From: Leifsonia sp. 466MF
GTDB lineage: Bacteria; Actinomycetota; Actinomycetes; Actinomycetales; Microbacteriaceae
DNA length: 64,000 nt
Assembly: GCF_900100265.1 (NCBI RefSeq)
Contig: NZ_LT629696.1
Coordinates: 1,674,001-1,738,000, forward strand
Direction of reading: 5' to 3'
The notes beneath the pieces are model-generated. The model was not told the origin of the DNA, ran no database searches, and saw nothing but the letters and a program-made list of their open reading frames with translations. The first letter of the stretch is position 1. Each line of letters starts with the position of its first letter. A program made the translations under genes and the position numbers. Of the stretch, positions 8,132-15,888 are shown piece by piece.

Positions 8132-10033
8132 TCAGCGGCGGTCGGCGTACGCCACCGCCGAGCCGAGCCACGGCGCGATGTCCCGCAGGCCCGCCTCGCT
8201 GAAGTGGACGCCGTCCACATACAGCGGGTCGCCGTCGGACGTGGAGGTGGTGCAGCGTCCGTTCGGGCAGACCTTGCCCTTGAGGTCGAGCAGGGTGACC
8301 TCGGGGGTGGCGGCGACGAACTCGGCGATCAGGGCGTCGTGTGCGGCAGCCGCGTCCGGCTCGGTGACGGGCGAGTCGGGCCGGGAGTTGGTGAGCAGCA
8401 CGGGAACGCCCGCTGCGGCGATGATCGTGCGCAGGGTCTCGAGCTGGTCGCGGTAGTGGGAGCGCGCCGCCGGGTGGGCCAGGTCGGTCCACTTTCCGTC
8501 GAGCTTCTGGCCGACCGCATCCCAGCCGAGGGTGATCAGCACGACATCAGGATGGGCCTCCGCGAGCGCGTCGCGGTAGCGCTGCTCCCAGGGCAGGCAG
8601 TCGCGCGGAACCGCGAGCTCCGGCTCCTCCGGGGTGCGGGTCTGCTCGGGCGAGAAGATCCCGCATCCGCCGACACTCCGGTCGACGATCGAGGTGCGGA
8701 CGCCCGCCTCCTCCAGCGCGAGCGCGGAGGCGAAGTCGGCGCCGAGCGAGTCGCCGAGGGTGAGCACGCGCACTCCCCCGCCCGCTGTCGTCTGTGCGGG
8801 CGGCGTCCCCGCGACCGCGATCAGGGTGGCGCACAGCGTCACCGCCGTCGCGGCGAGCAGGCTGCCGGGCTTGCGCCACCGAGAGCGGCGCAGCGGCTCG
8901 GCGACCGCGAAGTGGAGCGCCAGTCCGCACAGCACGCTGAGCGGCAGCACGCTGGTGAGCAGCCCGAGCGGCGGGGTGCCCGGGCTCAGCGTGCTGACCA
9001 GCCAGATCAGCGGCAGGTGGACGAGGAAGATCGAGTAGGACGCACGCCCGAGCGTGACGAGGACGGTCCAGCTGAGGAACGCGGTAAGGACGCTCGGGCC
9101 GGTCAGGCTCCACACCAGCACCCCGGCGAGCACCGCGACGGCCGCGAGGCCGCCGTAGTACAGCCACGACGCGTGGTAGGTCTCGGCCGCGATGCTCAGC
9201 TGGACGATAAGGAAGGCCGCGACGACACCGACGATCGAGCGCACCAGGACGCGGCGCCCGCGCTCGGTCCGGGCGAACGGCCGCCGCTCGCGGACCGCGA
9301 TGATCAGGCCAGTGGTCACCCCGGCGGCCAGGCTGAGGGCGTGCGTGTCCGTGCCGAGGTACGCGCGATCCGCACCGGAGGTGGAGAAGACGTACGCGGT
9401 CCAGATCGACAGCTGCAGGAACAGCCCCGTGCTCACCCAGGCCGCGATGGCGACCCGCGTGGGCCGGGTGGCGACCGTCAGCGGACGGCCGCGCCGGTGG
9501 ACGAACAGGATGAGCAGCAGGATCGGCGGCCAGATCAGGTAGAACTGCTCTGTGACCGAGAGCGACCACATGTGGCTGAGCGGCCCGGCCTCGACCGCTT
9601 CCCAGTAGGCGTCGCCGTTGAGGATCTGCTCCCAGTTGGCGATGTTCGCCAGGGACGCGAGCGCGTGCGGGAGGAAGTCGGCACGCTCGGCGGGTGAGCC
9701 GAGCATCCACACCAGGACGGCCGTGATGGCGAGCGTGACGACGAGCCCCGGCAGCAGCCGCTTCACCCGCCGGGCGTAGAAGCGGCCGACGCGCACCTCG
9801 CCGCGGAAGTACTCCCGCGTCAGCATCAGGGTGACGAAGACGCCCGAGAGGACGAAGAACACGTCGACGCCGAACAGCCCGTTCGTGTAGAAGCCGGTGT
9901 GGTAGACGACGATCGACAGGACAGCGACCGCGCGCAGCCCGTCGATCGCCGCGTAGTGGCGGAATCCGGATCGCCCCGCGTCGCCCCCTCGGGGAGCGAG
10001 GAGGGCGGACGCGAGGGTGCTGCGGCCCCTCAC
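8132..10033 (-). CDS. Acyltransferase 3 / SGNH hydrolase fusion (OafA-like)
   Basis: Membrane O-acyltransferase, 633 residues. The N-terminal acyltransferase-3 domain (residues ~25-370) begins YAAIDGLRAVAVLSIVVYH and has about ten hydrophobic segments; RHYAAIDGLRA is the family signature. The C-terminal extracellular SGNH domain carries LTLGDSLGAD (nucleophile Ser in GDSL) and DGVHFSEAG (catalytic Asp/His). Such fusions O-acetylate envelope or exported polysaccharides. The GTG start overlaps the stop of the upstream Ig-like gene in a GTGA, so translation is probably coupled. The open frame upstream of 10033 belongs to a shadow. Confidence 0.92.
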   Translation of the reverse strand: MRGRSTLASALLAPRGGDAGRSGFRHYAAIDGLRAVAVLSIVVYHTGFYTNGLFGVDVFFVLSGVFVTLMLTREYFRGEVRVGRFYARRVKRLLPGLVVTLAITAVLVWMLGSPAERADFLPHALASLANIANWEQILNGDAYWEAVEAGPLSHMWSLSVTEQFYLIWPPILLLILFVHRRGRPLTVATRPTRVAIAAWVSTGLFLQLSIWTAYVFSTSGADRAYLGTDTHALSLAAGVTTGLIIAVRERRPFARTERGRRVLVRSIVGVVAAFLIVQLSIAAETYHASWLYYGGLAAVAVLAGVLVWSLTGPSVLTAFLSWTVLVTLGRASYSIFLVHLPLIWLVSTLSPGTPPLGLLTSVLPLSVLCGLALHFAVAEPLRRSRWRKPGSLLAATAVTLCATLIAVAGTPPAQTTAGGGVRVLTLGDSLGADFASALALEEAGVRTSIVDRSVGGCGIFSPEQTRTPEEPELAVPRDCLPWEQRYRDALAEAHPDVVLITLGWDAVGQKLDGKWTDLAHPAARSHYRDQLETLRTIIAAAGVPVLLTNSRPDSPVTEPDAAAAHDALIAEFVAATPEVTLLDLKGKVCPNGRCTTSTSDGDPLYVDGVHFSEAGLRDIAPWLGSAVAYADRR

Positions 10034-10614
10034 CGGCTCAGGACGCGGTCGGCGGAGGCCTCGGCGCCCTTCGGGTCGCGGGTCGGCGCGGCGGTGCCGG
10101 CCGCGGTCTTCCCTTCTGCCTTCTCCGCGGCTTCGCGACGACGCTTGCGCGCTCGCGCGACGGTCAGGCTGATGCCGCTGACGATGACGAGGAGCACGCT
10201 GGCGGCCCCGAGGATCATCCAGTTCTCGAACAGCGGCTTCTCCTGGTGGGCGACCTCGAACGTGGCGACGTCCCTGGTGATCTCGCCCCACGCGTTCTGG
10301 GTCGCGGTGACGGAGGTGGAGCCGTCGCCCATGTCGACGACCGAGGTGCACGACCAGCCGGAGGCGGTGACCTTGGCCGCGCACAGTACGGTCCCCTGCG
10401 GGTCTCCCACGACGACGGATGCGCCCGGCGCGCCCGTTCCGCGGAACTCGGGATTCTTCGAGTCTGCGCGGGTGAAGTCGACGGGGGCGGTGATCGCGAC
10501 GACCGCGTGCTCGCTCTTCGGGGCGGCTTCCTCGGCGGAGGCGAGGCCGGCGCCGGAGGTTGCGAGGACGACCCCGATCCCGGCGGCGGCGAGTCCGATG
10601 CGGATGCTCTTCAT
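10030..10614 (-). CDS. Secreted, membrane-anchored Ig-like protein
   Basis: 194 residues. A signal peptide (MKSIRIGLAAAGIGVVLATS, then an Ala-rich cleavage region) is followed by a beta-rich domain with the Ig-like pattern FRGTGAPGASVVVGDPQG and TASGWSCTSVVDMGDGSTSV. One membrane segment (WMILGAASVLLVIVSGISL) and a basic, Ala/Lys/Glu-rich cytoplasmic tail follow. Two Cys in the Ig-like part could form a disulfide. It sits between the glycosyltransferase and the acyltransferase and overlaps the latter by 4 bases. I infer an envelope partner of the polysaccharide machinery. Its long tail makes it a plain membrane anchor, unlike the sorting-signal proteins upstream. Confidence 0.8.
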   Translation of the reverse strand: MKSIRIGLAAAGIGVVLATSGAGLASAEEAAPKSEHAVVAITAPVDFTRADSKNPEFRGTGAPGASVVVGDPQGTVLCAAKVTASGWSCTSVVDMGDGSTSVTATQNAWGEITRDVATFEVAHQEKPLFENWMILGAASVLLVIVSGISLTVARARKRRREAAEKAEGKTAAGTAAPTRDPKGAEASADRVLSR

Positions 10615-10628
10615 TGTTCGTTGATTCC

Positions 10629-11999
10629 TTAGTGTGACGCGGGCGCGGAGGCGGCCGCGGAGGTGGTGGACGGGGATGCGGTCGCTCCCCCGGGTTCGGC
10701 CGACCGGGCGGTCTTGTCCCACCCGGTGCGGCCTTGGATCATCCGCAGCAGCGCTCCCCAGGCGCAGGCGAACGAGAGGTAGTTCATGACGAGGAAGGCG
10801 TGACCCATGAGGATCGCCCAGCCGAGTCCGACCCGCCGGTCTCGTCGCAGGTACACGACGGTGGTGAGGATCGACGGCGCGAACGTGAGCACGTACCAGG
10901 CGACCAGGCCGACGACGAGCGACAGCGGGCCGTCGACGTACGAGAACACGGAGTCGGCACGGACGATGAACGTGAACAGCAGCCAGTGCCATAGGATCGA
11001 CCAGGGCAGGTCGAACAGCCACGGCACGGAGAGGTAGGCGGACATCTCGAACATGCGCGCGTTCGAGAGGTCGGGGTTCTTCCAGATGTCGACGATGCGC
11101 TCGCCCGCCGTCATGTGGCCCTGGTACCAGCGGCGGCGCTGGACGATGAGCCGGCGGAGGGATTCGACCCCCTGCTGGTCGACGGAGGCCGCAGGGGTCG
11201 TCTCCAGCGTCCACCCGTTGATGAGCAGCGAGATGGCCAGGTCGAGGTCTTCGGTGAGGGAGGCCGACCACGGCATCCCGTCAAGTCCTTCCAGCGCCGA
11301 CATCCGTGTGAACTGGCCGTTGCCGCCGAGGCTGACCGTGCCGGTCTTCCGGCGGCCGAACTGCGTGATGGCCGACATCGACCAGAACTGGAAGTCCTGG
11401 AAGCGGGTGAGGAAGTTCGTGTTGCGGTTGCGGATGCGCACGGCGAGCTGCAGGCCGCCGACCTTCGGATCCTCGAAGATCGGGAGGACGTGCGACAGTG
11501 CGCCGTCGGAGAGGCGGCCGTCGGCATCCATGACGCAGATGAGCACGCGGGCCGGATCCTGGCCCCGCTCTTCGACGAGCCGACGGACGAGCAGGTAGGC
11601 GTCGTTGAGCGCCTCCCCCTTGCCGGTGCGTGCGTTCGGGAGCTGCCGGCTGAGCACGATCGTGTTCGGTCCGCCCTGCTCGCGGGTGACCTCGGCCGTG
11701 CGGTCGTCGGAGGCGTCGTCGATGACGATGGTCGTGCTGCGACGGCCCGGCGCAAGGGCCGCGACGGTTGCGCCGATGACGGCCTCCTCGTTCAGGCACG
11801 GCACCAGGAAGTAGACGTCGAACGTCTCCGGCTCGTCGAGGAACGGCTGCTCGTAACGGGCGTCGCCCTGCACGCCGAGCTTGGTCTTGTTCTTGCGGAG
11901 CTCGTGCATCCCGGCGCCCATCGCGGCGAGGAAGTACACCAGCGAGAGCGAGATGACCACGCCGGCGATGGTGTTCAGGATGGGGAAGAGCAGGTCCAT
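10629..11999 (-). CDS. Processive GT2 glycosyltransferase (cellulose/hyaluronan-synthase-like)
   Basis: Membrane polysaccharide synthase, 456 residues. An N-terminal membrane segment (residues ~5-30) precedes the GT-A domain: FLVPCLNEE (~64-72), IDDASDDRT (~93-101), DAD at 158-160, GGNGQF (~225), TED (~249-251), and QRRRWYQG (287-294), the QxxRW motif of processive enzymes. Several C-terminal membrane helices follow. The ATG at 11999 overlaps the exosortase stop as TGATG, so the two are translationally coupled. From memory, GT2 enzymes next to an exosortase define the Gram-positive XrtG-type systems; the same pairing is seen here. Sugar substrate unknown. Confidence 0.92.
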   Translation of the reverse strand: MDLLFPILNTIAGVVISLSLVYFLAAMGAGMHELRKNKTKLGVQGDARYEQPFLDEPETFDVYFLVPCLNEEAVIGATVAALAPGRRSTTIVIDDASDDRTAEVTREQGGPNTIVLSRQLPNARTGKGEALNDAYLLVRRLVEERGQDPARVLICVMDADGRLSDGALSHVLPIFEDPKVGGLQLAVRIRNRNTNFLTRFQDFQFWSMSAITQFGRRKTGTVSLGGNGQFTRMSALEGLDGMPWSASLTEDLDLAISLLINGWTLETTPAASVDQQGVESLRRLIVQRRRWYQGHMTAGERIVDIWKNPDLSNARMFEMSAYLSVPWLFDLPWSILWHWLLFTFIVRADSVFSYVDGPLSLVVGLVAWYVLTFAPSILTTVVYLRRDRRVGLGWAILMGHAFLVMNYLSFACAWGALLRMIQGRTGWDKTARSAEPGGATASPSTTSAAASAPASH

Positions 12000-12595
12000 C
12001 AGCGCACCGTCTTTCTGGTCGCGCGGAGGCGGCGGCGCGGGCGACGTCGCGGGACGATTCCGAGGAAGACGCCCAGGCTGACGACGAGCCCGGCGGTCAT
12101 CAGGAAGCTGCCGCCGAGGCTGTGCGCCCACTCGAAGCCGTCACGTCCGTACTCGGAGAGCACCCACGCGAGGCCGACGATCCGCACCTGGTTGAGCAGG
12201 ATCATCAGACCCGCACCGAGGGCGGTGGCGACGACGACACGGACGGTCCGCAGGCGCGGGAGCATCATGAGCAGTCCGCCGAAGATGACGATGCTGCCGG
12301 CGTAGAGGGCGATCGAGCACTCGATGGTGATGCGCAGCGCGAGGAACGTGTCGTGGACGCCGAAGACGACGGCCGGGGTTCCGGCGCTGAGCGACGGGAG
12401 GGCGTTGGTCGCGAAGAGCGTGTCGACCAGCCAGGCGCCGACCTGCGCCTCGAGGAGGCGCGCGGAGTACTCCACGACCAGGAAGAGGATGCCGAGCGCG
12501 ACGACGGCGAGGCCGAGGAGGATGCGGGCCGCGGTCAGCAGCCGTCGGGCGGCGCGCCGGGAGGGCGCGGGGGTAGCGGGAGCGATGGTGGACAT
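11999..12595 (-). CDS. Exosortase/archaeosortase family protein
   Basis: Polytopic membrane transpeptidase-like protein, 198 residues with about five to six hydrophobic segments. The presumed catalytic triad of the family is visible: Cys93 in ITIECSIAL, Arg138 in LNQVRIVGLAW, His158 in EWAHSLGGSF. In the family these residues cleave a short C-terminal sorting signal (motif, membrane helix, basic cluster) from secreted proteins. The two genes immediately upstream encode proteins ending in exactly such signals, and the gene downstream is a processive glycosyltransferase. It is shorter than proteobacterial EpsH exosortases. I cannot name the subfamily. The C-terminus is very basic (RRRPRRRLRATRK). 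Confidence 0.85.
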   Translation of the reverse strand: MSTIAPATPAPSRRAARRLLTAARILLGLAVVALGILFLVVEYSARLLEAQVGAWLVDTLFATNALPSLSAGTPAVVFGVHDTFLALRITIECSIALYAGSIVIFGGLLMMLPRLRTVRVVVATALGAGLMILLNQVRIVGLAWVLSEYGRDGFEWAHSLGGSFLMTAGLVVSLGVFLGIVPRRRPRRRLRATRKTVR

Positions 12596-12682
12596 CGTCG
12601 GGTTCCTTCGTGGGCTCGGGAAAAGCAGCCCACGGCGGTGGGCGGGTGAACGGGTGCAGGGCGCGGAGAGGCTGGCGGAGCC

Positions 12683-12711
12683 CCGGGGTCACGCTAGGGA
12701 CGCGACCCCGG
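12683..12711 (-). promoter_or_regulatory. Palindrome over a TAGCGT -10 box, upstream of the exosortase gene
   Basis: Arms CCGGGGTC (12683-12690) and GACCCCGG (12704-12711) flank a 13-base centre that, on the minus strand, contains TAGCGT (12696-12691). This could be an internal promoter with an operator dyad, or an RNA hairpin between the 62-residue gene and the exosortase gene. No U-tract follows, so a simple terminator is less likely. Confidence 0.45.
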
Positions 12712-12731
12712 AGGTTCTGCTGCTCGGCCGG

Positions 12732-12920
12732 TCAGGCCGAGGCGGCCGTCGCCGCGCGGGTGGCGCGACGCCGACGGATGTAGTTGGCGCGCACGAGCGC
12801 CAGCCCGACCAGGACGAACGCGGCCGCTATGAACGTGTAGGCGAAGGCGTCGAATCCGGTCGTGGCGAGGGCTGTGGCGCCGGCGATCCCGCCGACGATC
12901 GGGGTTGCGGTTCCGTACAT
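12732..12920 (-). CDS. 62-residue protein consisting mostly of a sorting/anchor signal
   Basis: Tiny protein: a short Gly/Ala/Thr-rich N-terminus, then LATTGFD, one strong membrane segment (AFAYTFIAAAFVLVGLALVR) and a basic run IRRRRATR. LATTG resembles the LAxTG recognised by class E sortases, and the motif-helix-Arg order is equally that of exosortase sorting signals. It has no N-terminal signal peptide. It lies 30 bases downstream of the secreted 213-residue protein and upstream of the exosortase gene, so all three probably share a transcript. Similar mini-proteins next to sugar transferases occur in actinobacteria, as far as I recall; function unknown. Confidence 0.75.
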   Translation of the reverse strand: MYGTATPIVGGIAGATALATTGFDAFAYTFIAAAFVLVGLALVRANYIRRRRATRAATAASA

Positions 12921-12950
12921 GACGTCACCTGTCCAATCTGGTCGGAGGGG

Positions 12951-13592
12951 TCATGCCTGCTCGGCGTTGCGGCGGCGGAGGAGCACGATGCCGGAGGCGC
13001 CGAGGGCCGCGACGGTCGCGGCGCCTCCGATCGCGGTGGAGAGCACAGGGGTGTCGACCTGGGTGTCGGTCCATGTGAATGTCGCCGATACCGTGGGAGC
13101 ACCCGTGATGGTTTCGGCCACTCGAGTCGCCTCCGGGGTAAGCCTCACGATCTCGTACGTCACGGCGCCTTGTAAGGCGGCCGGCGTGGTCTGCGAAATG
13201 GGGATTGTCAGGATGCTGATGCTGGATGCGTTCAAGGTGAGCGCGGGATTCGCCGCACGCATGGACAAGCGCCAGGTAGTCGCCGGACTTCCAGACAGCG
13301 GACTCAGGTCGTAACGGACGTCATCAACGTACGTTGTTCCCGGGGTCATGGTCGTCCCCGCCGGGACGGTGATGTTGACGAAGATGGTGGAAACGGGCTC
13401 GCTGAAGTTCCAAACCGGCCCGGTCATAGCCATGTCCAGGGTCTCACCCGCGGTTCCAGTCGCACTGGTGAGGGTACCCCCGGCGAGCGTTACCACCGGT
13501 GTCGCGTACGCGGGTGTAGCGGCGAGGACGCCGCCACCTCCGAGCCCCGCGACGAGCACGCCGGCTAGGACGGCGTTGCGAATTCTGCTCAT
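12951..13592 (-). CDS. Secreted protein with C-terminal anchor, probable exosortase substrate
   Basis: 213 residues. A signal peptide (MSRIRNAVLAGVLVAGLGGG, then VLAATPAYA with an AxA cleavage site) is followed by a Thr/Ser/Val-rich beta domain of ~150 residues and a C-terminal tripartite tail: DTPVLSTAIG, a membrane helix (AATVAALGASGIVLL) and RRRNAEQA. GAAAGGAA precedes the ATG. The body matches no family I recognise. It is the first gene of the minus-strand locus. The tail layout, together with the exosortase two genes downstream, makes it the best candidate substrate; simple membrane anchoring is the alternative. Confidence 0.78.
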   Translation of the reverse strand: MSRIRNAVLAGVLVAGLGGGGVLAATPAYATPVVTLAGGTLTSATGTAGETLDMAMTGPVWNFSEPVSTIFVNITVPAGTTMTPGTTYVDDVRYDLSPLSGSPATTWRLSMRAANPALTLNASSISILTIPISQTTPAALQGAVTYEIVRLTPEATRVAETITGAPTVSATFTWTDTQVDTPVLSTAIGGAATVAALGASGIVLLRRRNAEQA

Positions 13593-13731
13593 TGTGTTCC
13601 TTTCGGGTGTCTTGCTCCACAGGGAAGCTCACCCAGGATCACCGGCTCCTTACTACTACTCAGCCGGATTCGGGCGGCAGAGTAGGCCGTTGCGTAGAGA
13701 AGCGAGGCTCAATGAGTAGTTCGCGCTCCGC
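13593..13731 (-). promoter_or_regulatory. Upstream region of the envelope locus with TGAGTAGT octamers
   Basis: This 139-base gap should carry the main promoter of the exosortase locus (minus strand). It holds ACTACTCA at 13655-13662 and TGAGTAGT at 13713-13720, an inverted pair. On the minus strand, TAGTAGTA lies about 70 bases before the ATG at 13592 and could serve as a -10. The same octamer recurs in the gap upstream of wecB. Confidence 0.4.
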
Positions 13732-14175
13732 TCAGTCGCTTGCGGGCGTCAGCTTCTGCGCCAGCATCAGCAGGATCCCGCTCGGCCCGCGCAGGTAGGT
13801 CAGCTTGTAGATGTCCTCGTAGGTCGCGACGCCCCGCAGCGGGTGGTAACCGTGCCGGGCCGCGATCGCCAGCGACGCATCGATGTCATCGACGGAGAAC
13901 GCGACGCGGTGCATGCCGATCTCGTTCGGCAGCGTCGGCTGCGTCGGGATCGCGTCCGGGTGCAGGTACTCGAAGAACTCCAGGCGGCCGTGGCCGTCCG
14001 GCGTCTGCAGCACCGCGATCTTCGCGTGGTTGCCGTCCAGCCCGACCGCGGTGTCCGCCCACTCTCCGCTGACCGTGTCGCGCCCGAGCACGGTGAGGCC
14101 CAGGTCGGTGAAGAACGCGATCGCGGCTTCGATGTCGTCGACGGCGATGCCGACATTGTCCAGGGCGATGGGCAT
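13732..14175 (-). CDS. VOC family protein (methylmalonyl-CoA epimerase/glyoxalase-like)
   Basis: 147 residues, two beta-alpha-beta-beta-beta modules: MPIALDNVGIAVDDIEAAIAFF opens the first, and MHRVAFSVDDIDASLAIAARHG the second. The metal-ligand positions (His/Glu in EFFEYLHP and HRVAF) look present, so it is probably a metal-dependent VOC enzyme of unknown substrate. An AAGGAGA precedes the ATG at 14175; the longer upstream frame lacks support. It lies downstream of, and in the same direction as, the ECF sigma factor gene, 52 bases away. Confidence 0.85.
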   Translation of the reverse strand: MPIALDNVGIAVDDIEAAIAFFTDLGLTVLGRDTVSGEWADTAVGLDGNHAKIAVLQTPDGHGRLEFFEYLHPDAIPTQPTLPNEIGMHRVAFSVDDIDASLAIAARHGYHPLRGVATYEDIYKLTYLRGPSGILLMLAQKLTPASD

Positions 14176-14227
14176 GGGACGTCTCCTTGAGAGGTCGGAC
14201 GGCGGTGGCGCCATGCTATCGGGCCCC

Positions 14228-15466
14228 TCAGCGCGCGGCGAGGCGCGCCAGCCGCCGGGTCAGGTAGGCGATCTCGGCCGCATTGTCCGTCAGCGCGAGC
14301 GCGGACTCGTAGGCGGCGCGCGCATCCACCTCCCGTCCCAGCCGCACCAGCAGCAGCGCGCGCGCCGCGTGGAAGGGGTGGTAGCCGGACAGCTGCGGGG
14401 CGAGCGCGTCCAGCAGCGCGAGGCCGGCCTCCGGGCCATCCCGCTCCCCCACCGCGACCGCCCGATTCAGCCGGACGATGGGCGACGGATCGAGCACCGC
14501 GAGCTGGTCGTACAGTGCGACGATCTGCGCCCAGTCCGGCGCGTCTCCGTCCGTGTGCACGGCGTTGATCGCCGCCAGCAGCTGGTACCGGCCGGGCGGC
14601 TGACCCGACGCCAGCCGTTCGCGTACCAGAGCGTGGCCCTCGGCGATGAGGGACGCATCCCACATCCCGCGGTCCTGCTCCCCCAGCGGCACCAGCTCGC
14701 CGGTGGATGAGACGCGGGCGTCGCTCCGCGCTTCGCTGAGCAGCATGAGCGCGAGCAGCCCGGTGATCTCGCCATCGCCCGGCAGGAGTTCGTGGAGGAG
14801 CCGCGTGAGACGGATCGCCTCCCGGGTGAGATCTCGCCGCACCGGCGCAGTGTCGGGGCCGGAGGCGAGGTATCCCTCGTTGAAGATCAGGAACAGGACG
14901 GTCAGAACACCGGAGACCCGCTGCGGCAGGTCGTCAGCGGTCGGCAGCCGGTACGGGATGTTCGCCGCAGCGATCTTCGCCTTCGCCCGGGTGATGCGTG
15001 CGCCCATCGTGGTGTCCTGGACGAGGAACGCGCGGGCGATCTCGGGCACGCTGAGGCCGCCCACCATCCGCAGGGTCAGCGCGATCCGCGCCTCCATCGC
15101 CAGAGCGGGATGACAGCACGTGAAGATGAGCCGCAGCCGGTCGTCGTCGACCGCGCCGACCGGCTCGGGCTGCGTGTCGTACACGAGGTGCGCCTCCCTG
15201 TGCCGGGCGTCGCGGGTGCTCTCGCGGCGGATGCGGTCGATCGCCTTGCGGGTGGCGGTGGTGGTGAGCCACGCGCCGGGATTCGGCGGGATGCCGTCGA
15301 CGGGCCAGCGCTCGGCGGCGGTCGCGAAGGCCTCGGCGGCGGACTCCTCCGCCAGGTCGAGGCTGCCGAACCGCTTGGCGAGCGTGGCGACGACCCGCGC
15401 CCACTCCTCGCGGTGGGCCCGGGTGAGGGCGTCGTGCGCGGCGGTGACCCGTCGAGGAGTGGTCAC
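14228..15466 (-). CDS. ECF sigma factor with C-terminal TPR-like extension (ECF42 type)
   Basis: 412 residues. Sigma-70 region 2 (HREEWARVVATLAKRFGSLD, then AEESAAEAFATA) and region 4 (LRMVGGLSVPEIARAFLV, then TTMGARITRAKAKI) are followed by a ~200-residue helical extension beginning DDLPQRVSGVLTVLFLIFNEGY. This is the hallmark of ECF42 sigma factors, which use the extension instead of a separate anti-sigma factor and are encoded beside DGPF/YCII proteins. The GTG start overlaps the stop of the DGPF gene (GTGA), matching that organisation. Family knowledge is recalled; the target promoter is unknown. Confidence 0.9.
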   Translation of the reverse strand: MTTPRRVTAAHDALTRAHREEWARVVATLAKRFGSLDLAEESAAEAFATAAERWPVDGIPPNPGAWLTTTATRKAIDRIRRESTRDARHREAHLVYDTQPEPVGAVDDDRLRLIFTCCHPALAMEARIALTLRMVGGLSVPEIARAFLVQDTTMGARITRAKAKIAAANIPYRLPTADDLPQRVSGVLTVLFLIFNEGYLASGPDTAPVRRDLTREAIRLTRLLHELLPGDGEITGLLALMLLSEARSDARVSSTGELVPLGEQDRGMWDASLIAEGHALVRERLASGQPPGRYQLLAAINAVHTDGDAPDWAQIVALYDQLAVLDPSPIVRLNRAVAVGERDGPEAGLALLDALAPQLSGYHPFHAARALLLVRLGREVDARAAYESALALTDNAAEIAYLTRRLARLAAR

Positions 15467-15792
15467 ACGACGAGGAGGGGTCGCACCTCGAGCCGGCGGT
15501 TGCAGGCCTTTGAGCCCTCGGCCATCAGCGCCAGGGCGACGTCGAGGTCGGGTGCTTCGATCAGCCAGAACCCGGCCGCCCACTCCTTCGCCTCGACGAA
15601 CGGGCCGTCGGTGAAGTCAGGCTCGTCGCCGCGCCCGTCGATGACGGTGGACACGGACGGGTCGGCCAGTCCGCCGGCGAACACCCAGTGGCCGCCGGCC
15701 CGCAGCTTGTCATTGAAGGCGTCGATGGCGACGGCCTCCTCCTCGGTGCCCGAGTTGCTGCGACTGTCGATGACGTTCACGAGATACTGCAT
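15463..15792 (-). CDS. YCII/DGPF domain protein (ECF42 partner)
   Basis: 109 residues with the family motif TDGPFVEAKEW and the usual opening MQYLVNVIDS. DGPF proteins are small ferredoxin-like-fold proteins encoded with ECF42 sigma factors; their biochemical role is not settled. It overlaps the sigma gene by 4 bases and is probably co-transcribed with it. A second DGPF protein without an adjacent sigma gene lies at 63347-63709. Confidence 0.9.
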   Translation of the reverse strand: MQYLVNVIDSRSNSGTEEEAVAIDAFNDKLRAGGHWVFAGGLADPSVSTVIDGRGDEPDFTDGPFVEAKEWAAGFWLIEAPDLDVALALMAEGSKACNRRLEVRPLLVV

Positions 15793-15888
15793 GCGCTCAT
15801 CCTCTCCCTCCGGGCCGCCTCCTCGCGGCAGCCTCCACCCCTGCTACGAACGCGGGCGTCGCGTTTCGACAGTTCAGGGGAAACCACC

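Noticed and set aside
10034..10384. N-terminal extension of the acyltransferase frame
   Set aside because: It overlaps the Ig-like gene entirely and reads as Arg/Gly-rich shadow; the GTGA overlap at 10033 gives a coherent start.
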